From assembly GCA_025934635.1 (NCBI GenBank), contig JAICWX010000377.1, positions 1 through 7,722 on the forward strand: DNA of 7,722 bases, written 5' to 3'. The notes below the pieces were generated by a model that worked only from the letters and a program-made list of their open reading frames with translations, searched no databases and was not told where the DNA came from. The position numbers and the translations under genes were made by a program. The DNA is from Streptosporangiaceae bacterium. Lineage in GTDB: Bacteria > Actinomycetota > Actinomycetes > Streptosporangiales > Streptosporangiaceae. Shown one piece after another: positions 4,257 through 7,722 of this stretch. Each line of letters begins with the position of its first letter. Positions within the stretch are counted from its first letter, which is position 1.

Positions 4257-6251
4257 ATGCGCAAAGACCTGCGGGAATCCCCTGAGTACGCGGCGGTGGC
4301 CGAGCATCTGCGGCGGATGCACGAGCCGGTCTTCGGCCGGCCGCATCACGTCACCGACCTGGTCGCCACGGCCGACGCCGGCCGCATCGTGGTGACCGGA
4401 TCGGTCTACGACGAGCTCGAGGGGCTGCCGCGCACGGCACTGTACGAAGTCCGGGACGGCGAGCTGCACGCGCTGACCTCCGGCGGCGGGTCGGCCAGGG
4501 CGGCGCGGCTGGCACCGGACGGGTCGGCGCTGGCCTTCCTGTCCGACCGGGCCAAGGCCGAGGTGTTCCAGCTCTACCTGCTGGCCGAGGGGCAGCTCGG
4601 GGAGGCCAGGCCGGCTCCCGCCGTGCCCGGAACGGTCGAGTTCCTCGCGTGGTCACCGGACGGCGGCCGGATCCTGCTCGGGGTGGCCGGGCTGGGTGCG
4701 GAGATGGCCGACGCCCAGGGCTCTGGCACGGCCGGCACGGGCGAGTCCGGGCTGCCGGACTGGTACCCGGAGGTCGAGGCCGGAACGCCCGAGGATGCCT
4801 GGCGCAGCCTGTGGCTCTACACCCCGGCCTCGGGCGAGCTGGCGCAGGTCTCGCCCGGCGGGCTGAACGTCTGGGAGGCGGCCTGGTCCGGCAGCGGGCA
4901 CGTGCTCGCGATCACCAGCGACCGGCCCGGCGAGGACGACTGGTACCAGGCGGTGCTCAGCCGGCTCGACCTCTCGACCGGCGCGGTCACTGAGCTGCTC
5001 CGCAGCGACGTCCAGCTCGGGCTGCCCGCCGGGACGTCCGACGGCACGCGCGCCGCCGTGGTGGAGGCCGTCTGCAGTGACAGGTGGATCGTCGCGGGCG
5101 ACCTGATCCTGCTGGACCTGGAGGCCGGCACCAGGTGCGCCGTCGACACCGCCGGGACCGACGTCACCGCGGTCCAGTGGATCGACGGAACGCGGCTCGG
5201 CTACGTCGGCCAGCGCCACCTGGACAGCGTGGCCGGGATCGCCGACGCCGGGGCGGGACCGCTGCCGGAGAAGATCGCCGCCACCGAGCTGGCCGCGTCC
5301 GCGCAGTCGTGGGCGAGCTGGTTCTACCCGGGCGGCGCCTTCACCTCCGACGGCCGGCTCATCGTGATCAGGGACGACTACGACACACCGCAGGAGATCG
5401 CGATCCTCGGCCCTGGCGCCGACCAGGTGCTGACCTCCCTGGCCCACGCCGGCACCGATTACCTTCGGTCGGTCGCGGGCTCGGCCGAGAGCGTCACCTG
5501 GAGCGCGCCCGACGGGACCGTGATCGAGGGAGTGGTGTGCACGCCCGCGGGCGCCGGGCCGTTCCCGCTGGTCCTGCACGTCCACGGTGGCCCGGTCGGG
5601 GCCGTCCAGCGGAACTGGGCGATGCGTGACTACGGGGTCGCCTTGCTGGTCTCCCGCGGGTACGCCGTCCTGCTCCCGAACCCGCGCGGCAGCTCGGGAC
5701 GGGGCCAGGAGTTCGCCGCCGCCGTCGTCGGCGACATGGGCGGCGCGGATACCCACGACTACCTGTCCGGGATCGACGCCATGGTCGAGCGCGGGATCGC
5801 CGATCCGGCCCGGATCGGCACCACGGGGGTCAGCTACGGGGGGTTCATGTCGGCCTGGCTGGTGAGCCAGGACCAGCGGTTCAAGGCCGCCGTGGCCGGC
5901 TCGCCGGTGACCGAGTGGTACAGCTTCACGTTCACGACCAACATCCCCCGGTGGGGACTGTGGTTCCTGGACAACGCCGATCCCGAGGAAGTCAGCAACC
6001 AGGTGCACACCCGCAGCCCGGTGCTGCACGCGAGCAAGGCCAGGACGCCGACCCTGCTCACGGCGGGCGCGAAGGACCGGTGCACGCCCGCCGGGCAGGC
6101 CAGGGAGTTCTACCAGGCGCTGATCGGTCATGGCGTCGACTCGGAACTGGTGATCTACCCAGGGGAAGGCCACGGCGTCAGCCGGTTCCCGGCCATCACC
6201 GACTACCTGACCCGGCTCGTGATCTGGTTCGAGAGGTACATGCCGGCCTGA
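4257..6251 (+). CDS. S9-family serine peptidase (prolyl oligopeptidase/acylaminoacyl-peptidase type)
   Basis: A 664-residue cytosolic-type peptidase with no signal peptide. Residues about 30-400 form a beta-propeller with PD40/WD40-like blades (RLAPDGSALAFLSDR, FLAWSPDGGRILLG), which in this family restricts access to short peptides. Residues about 410-664 are an alpha/beta hydrolase domain: the oxyanion segment HVHGGP (H443-P446), nucleophile S526 in GVSYGGF, D607 in GAKDRCTP, and H639 in GEGHGV complete the Ser-Asp-His triad. All expected residues and the usual length are present, so it should be active, cleaving oligopeptides or blocked N-terminal residues. ATG 4257 is chosen because homology-like sequence (MRKDLRESPEY) begins there; the 13 extra codons from ATG 4218 have weaker codon bias. 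Neither start has a clear Shine-Dalgarno. A GATCAT (4243-4248) is only a weak -10 match. It is not clearly in an operon. Confidence 0.92.
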   Translation: MRKDLRESPEYAAVAEHLRRMHEPVFGRPHHVTDLVATADAGRIVVTGSVYDELEGLPRTALYEVRDGELHALTSGGGSARAARLAPDGSALAFLSDRAKAEVFQLYLLAEGQLGEARPAPAVPGTVEFLAWSPDGGRILLGVAGLGAEMADAQGSGTAGTGESGLPDWYPEVEAGTPEDAWRSLWLYTPASGELAQVSPGGLNVWEAAWSGSGHVLAITSDRPGEDDWYQAVLSRLDLSTGAVTELLRSDVQLGLPAGTSDGTRAAVVEAVCSDRWIVAGDLILLDLEAGTRCAVDTAGTDVTAVQWIDGTRLGYVGQRHLDSVAGIADAGAGPLPEKIAATELAASAQSWASWFYPGGAFTSDGRLIVIRDDYDTPQEIAILGPGADQVLTSLAHAGTDYLRSVAGSAESVTWSAPDGTVIEGVVCTPAGAGPFPLVLHVHGGPVGAVQRNWAMRDYGVALLVSRGYAVLLPNPRGSSGRGQEFAAAVVGDMGGADTHDYLSGIDAMVERGIADPARIGTTGVSYGGFMSAWLVSQDQRFKAAVAGSPVTEWYSFTFTTNIPRWGLWFLDNADPEEVSNQVHTRSPVLHASKARTPTLLTAGAKDRCTPAGQAREFYQALIGHGVDSELVIYPGEGHGVSRFPAITDYLTRLVIWFERYMPA

Positions 6252-6317
6252 TCCCCGGCGCGGCAGATGTCCAGGTCAGCGGGCATCTGATCGGCGGGTT
6301 TCACCCGGCTGAGCAGG

Positions 6318-6323
6318 TAGGCT
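6318..6323 (+). promoter_or_regulatory. Candidate -10 box of the GH25-like gene
   Basis: TAGGCT matches TANNNT and is seven bases before ATG 6331, the usual spacing for a leaderless actinobacterial transcript; no Shine-Dalgarno is present. No consensus -35 is visible. A short perfect hairpin, CGGGT-TTC-ACCCG (6295-6307), lies just upstream and could be a weak terminator of the peptidase gene or an operator, but it lacks a T-tract. Confidence 0.45.
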
Positions 6324-6330
6324 CGCCCGG

Positions 6331-7479
6331 ATGACCAGCAGCGGAGCATCCAGGACAGGCCAGCCAGGACACCGCAAACCCGGCGGCGGCCGCCGCACGG
6401 GCAGGCTCGCGATCCTCATCGGCGTGGCCGCGGCGGCCTGCGTGGGAATCGTCGCGGCCGTGCTCAGCGCGGCCGTGCCGGATCCTGGCCCGGCCGCACG
6501 GCCGGCCGCGGCGGGCTCGTCCGCATCGGCAGGCCGGACCGGCACCGCACGGCCGGCTACGGGAACGGCCAGCACCCGGCCGTCCGCTCGCGCCCAGCCC
6601 GCCGCGCCCGCGCCCGCCGGGCCGGCGTTCCCGGCCGGCTTCTGGTCGGGCAGCGACAGCACCGGCATGCCCCTGCGCGGCGATGCGCCGGCCCGGCTGC
6701 CGGGCATCGGCGGCATCGACGGCGGTTATATCGGGATGGCCGGGAACTGGGCCACCTGGCAGGGTTGCGGGACGAAGGAGATCTGGTCGAGCCAGGACAG
6801 CGCGGCCGCCAACGCCAGCTTCACCCGATACCGCAAGGGCATCGGGACCGGCGTCTACTGGTTCATGGGCGGTCCCGGCGTGGACCCCCACTACAACGGG
6901 ACCACCGGGCAGGCCCACGCGTGGGGCGCGGCGCAGGCGGCCCAGGCCCTGCGGGAGATCGCGCGCAAGACGACCCGGGTAACCTACCCGGTGGTATTCA
7001 TGGACGTCGAGCTGCCGGGCCACGCGCCCACCTTCACCCCGGCCGACGACAACGGCTGGACCAGCGCCTACACCTCGCCCTGCAGCGGCCGGGTCAGCGC
7101 GGGCCACATCCCGCACCGGGTCGACCGCGCGGAGCTCGACGGCTTCGCCGCCTACCTGACCGCACACTCGCCCGACCAGCCCGGCGTGTACTCCTCGCCG
7201 GCCATCTGGCCCCAGATCTTCGGCACCGGCCTCGCGGCGCTGATCCCGCACCTGTACGAGTGGACCTACAACCAGGCCACCGCCAGCCTGGCCCGCCAGC
7301 CCGTGGGCTGGTGCCTGCGCGGCACCGCGACGTGCGCCCGGTTCTTCGGCGGCGTCACGGCCAGCTCCCGGTACGCCCTGATGTGGCAGTGGTCGGGCGG
7401 GGGCGGGACCTGGAACGGCATCGGGGACTTCGATCAGATCGACGGCAGCCGCACCCCGCGGGCCCCGGCCGGCGGCTAG
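6331..7479 (+). CDS. Membrane-anchored protein with GH25-like glycoside hydrolase-type domain
   Basis: A 382-residue predicted extracytoplasmic protein. Residues 1-25 are Arg/Lys-rich and cytoplasmic, 26-49 form one hydrophobic segment (LAILIGVAAAACVGIVAAVL), and 50-100 are a Pro/Ala/Thr/Ser-rich linker suited to crossing the wall. The globular part (about 104-372) has GIGGIDGGYIGMAGNWATWQ, TGVYWFMGGPGVDP, VVFMDVELPG (D225-V-E227), GVYSSPAIW and MWQWSGGGGTW with GDFDQIDG at the end. The DxE strand and the final WQ...DFD pattern resemble the TIM barrel of GH25 muramidases and of Rv2525c-like (DUF1906) proteins, suggesting action on peptidoglycan or another glycan; this is inference. Four extracytoplasmic cysteines (146, 251, 328, 335) could form disulfides. 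The segment could be an uncleaved anchor or a signal peptide; no lipobox is obvious. It starts leaderlessly and converges with the next gene. Confidence 0.8.
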   Translation: MTSSGASRTGQPGHRKPGGGRRTGRLAILIGVAAAACVGIVAAVLSAAVPDPGPAARPAAAGSSASAGRTGTARPATGTASTRPSARAQPAAPAPAGPAFPAGFWSGSDSTGMPLRGDAPARLPGIGGIDGGYIGMAGNWATWQGCGTKEIWSSQDSAAANASFTRYRKGIGTGVYWFMGGPGVDPHYNGTTGQAHAWGAAQAAQALREIARKTTRVTYPVVFMDVELPGHAPTFTPADDNGWTSAYTSPCSGRVSAGHIPHRVDRAELDGFAAYLTAHSPDQPGVYSSPAIWPQIFGTGLAALIPHLYEWTYNQATASLARQPVGWCLRGTATCARFFGGVTASSRYALMWQWSGGGGTWNGIGDFDQIDGSRTPRAPAGG

Positions 7480-7722
7480 CGCGCCAGGCAGGTACCCGCG
7501 TCGGCCTCCTCGTCCAGCGGCACGAGCTCGTCCTCCCAGGTCGACGGCACCGTCCAGGCGGCCAGGCCGCCGATGACCGGGATGAACATGGTGGCCAGCG
7601 GCGGGCGGGCGGCCGGCCGCGGGCGGCGCCGCGGGGTGGCCGGCCGCCGTGCGGGCGGGTCATCGGCGGGGTCGGCTGGGCCGTCGGCTGGGCTGGACGG
7701 CCCGGTCGCCAGCCGGGCCAGC
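7476..7722 (-). CDS. 3' part of an unidentified gene, start beyond the window
   Basis: The minus strand is open from the window edge to TAG (7476-7478), giving the last 82 codons of a longer gene. The visible part is a Pro/Ala/Arg-rich, low-complexity stretch (about 40 residues), then a hydrophobic segment LATMFIPVIGGLAAWTV and an acidic tail with WEDELVPLDEEADAG ending CLAR. Third positions are almost all G or C, supporting this frame over others. The hydrophobic segment may cross the membrane or pack as a core helix. No family is recognised. Its stop codon overlaps that of the convergent GH25-like gene by three bases (CTAG at 7476-7479). Confidence 0.65.
   Translation of the reverse strand, partial: LARLATGPSSPADGPADPADDPPARRPATPRRRPRPAARPPLATMFIPVIGGLAAWTVPSTWEDELVPLDEEADAGTCLAR

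Noticed and set aside
4653..6173. Long (506-codon) open frame antisense to the S9 peptidase
   Set aside because: It is the mirror of a gene with very high third-position G/C, lacks recognisable domains and overlaps a complete enzyme gene.
6264..6289. CAGATG...CATCTG inverted repeat after the S9 peptidase, considered as a terminator
   Set aside because: Six-base arms with a 14-base loop and no T-tract.
6301..7251. 316-codon open frame antisense to the GH25-like gene
   Set aside because: Same antisense effect; the plus-strand frame has a membrane anchor, linker and domain motifs.
1..7722. tRNA, rRNA, CRISPR array, riboswitch, toxin-antitoxin or defence module
   Set aside because: No repeat arrays, conserved RNA motifs or matching protein motifs were seen on either strand.

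Overview
The window is GC-rich DNA with the strong third-position G/C bias of an actinobacterium (Actinomycetota). GTG starts and three genes with a TANNNT -10 hexamer 6-7 bases before the start codon (leaderless-type promoters) fit that assignment. Genus cannot be told from the sequence. I see no rRNA, tRNA, CRISPR array, phage module or defence system. It looks like an ordinary chromosomal stretch with one insertion sequence and several decayed gene pieces.

Layout. Bases 1-1497 are a nearly complete or complete IS4-family insertion sequence with 16-bp imperfect terminal inverted repeats. Its DDE transposase (minus strand) stops at 214, but the matching C-terminal tail continues in the +1 frame to base 9, so the gene is frameshifted. 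Next comes a SRPBCC/START-like protein (1605-2126, +), then a 31-codon leftover of an unidentified gene (2207-2302). A TPR-like helical protein follows (2326-3054, +), whose middle 54 codons are read out of frame because of two compensating single-base indels. A VOC/glyoxalase-like protein lies convergently on the minus strand (3246-3632). A gene-poor stretch (3645-4218) holds a headless coding remnant and other traces. After it come a complete S9-family serine peptidase (4257-6251, +) and a membrane-anchored extracytoplasmic protein with a GH25-like glycoside hydrolase-type domain (6331-7479, +). The window ends in the 3' part of a minus-strand gene of unknown function (7476-7722), whose stop codon overlaps the stop of the preceding gene in a shared CTAG.

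How the genes relate. There is no convincing multi-gene operon. The genes alternate in strand or have their own promoter-like signals, and none of the products share an obvious pathway. The S9 peptidase and the GH25-like protein are co-directional, 79 bases apart, but the second has its own -10 hexamer. The points most worth a second look are the CCC_TGA_C frameshift in the transposase, the double frameshift in the TPR-like gene, and the mosaic of remnants at 3805-4218. None of these amounts to a new biological system on the evidence in the sequence.
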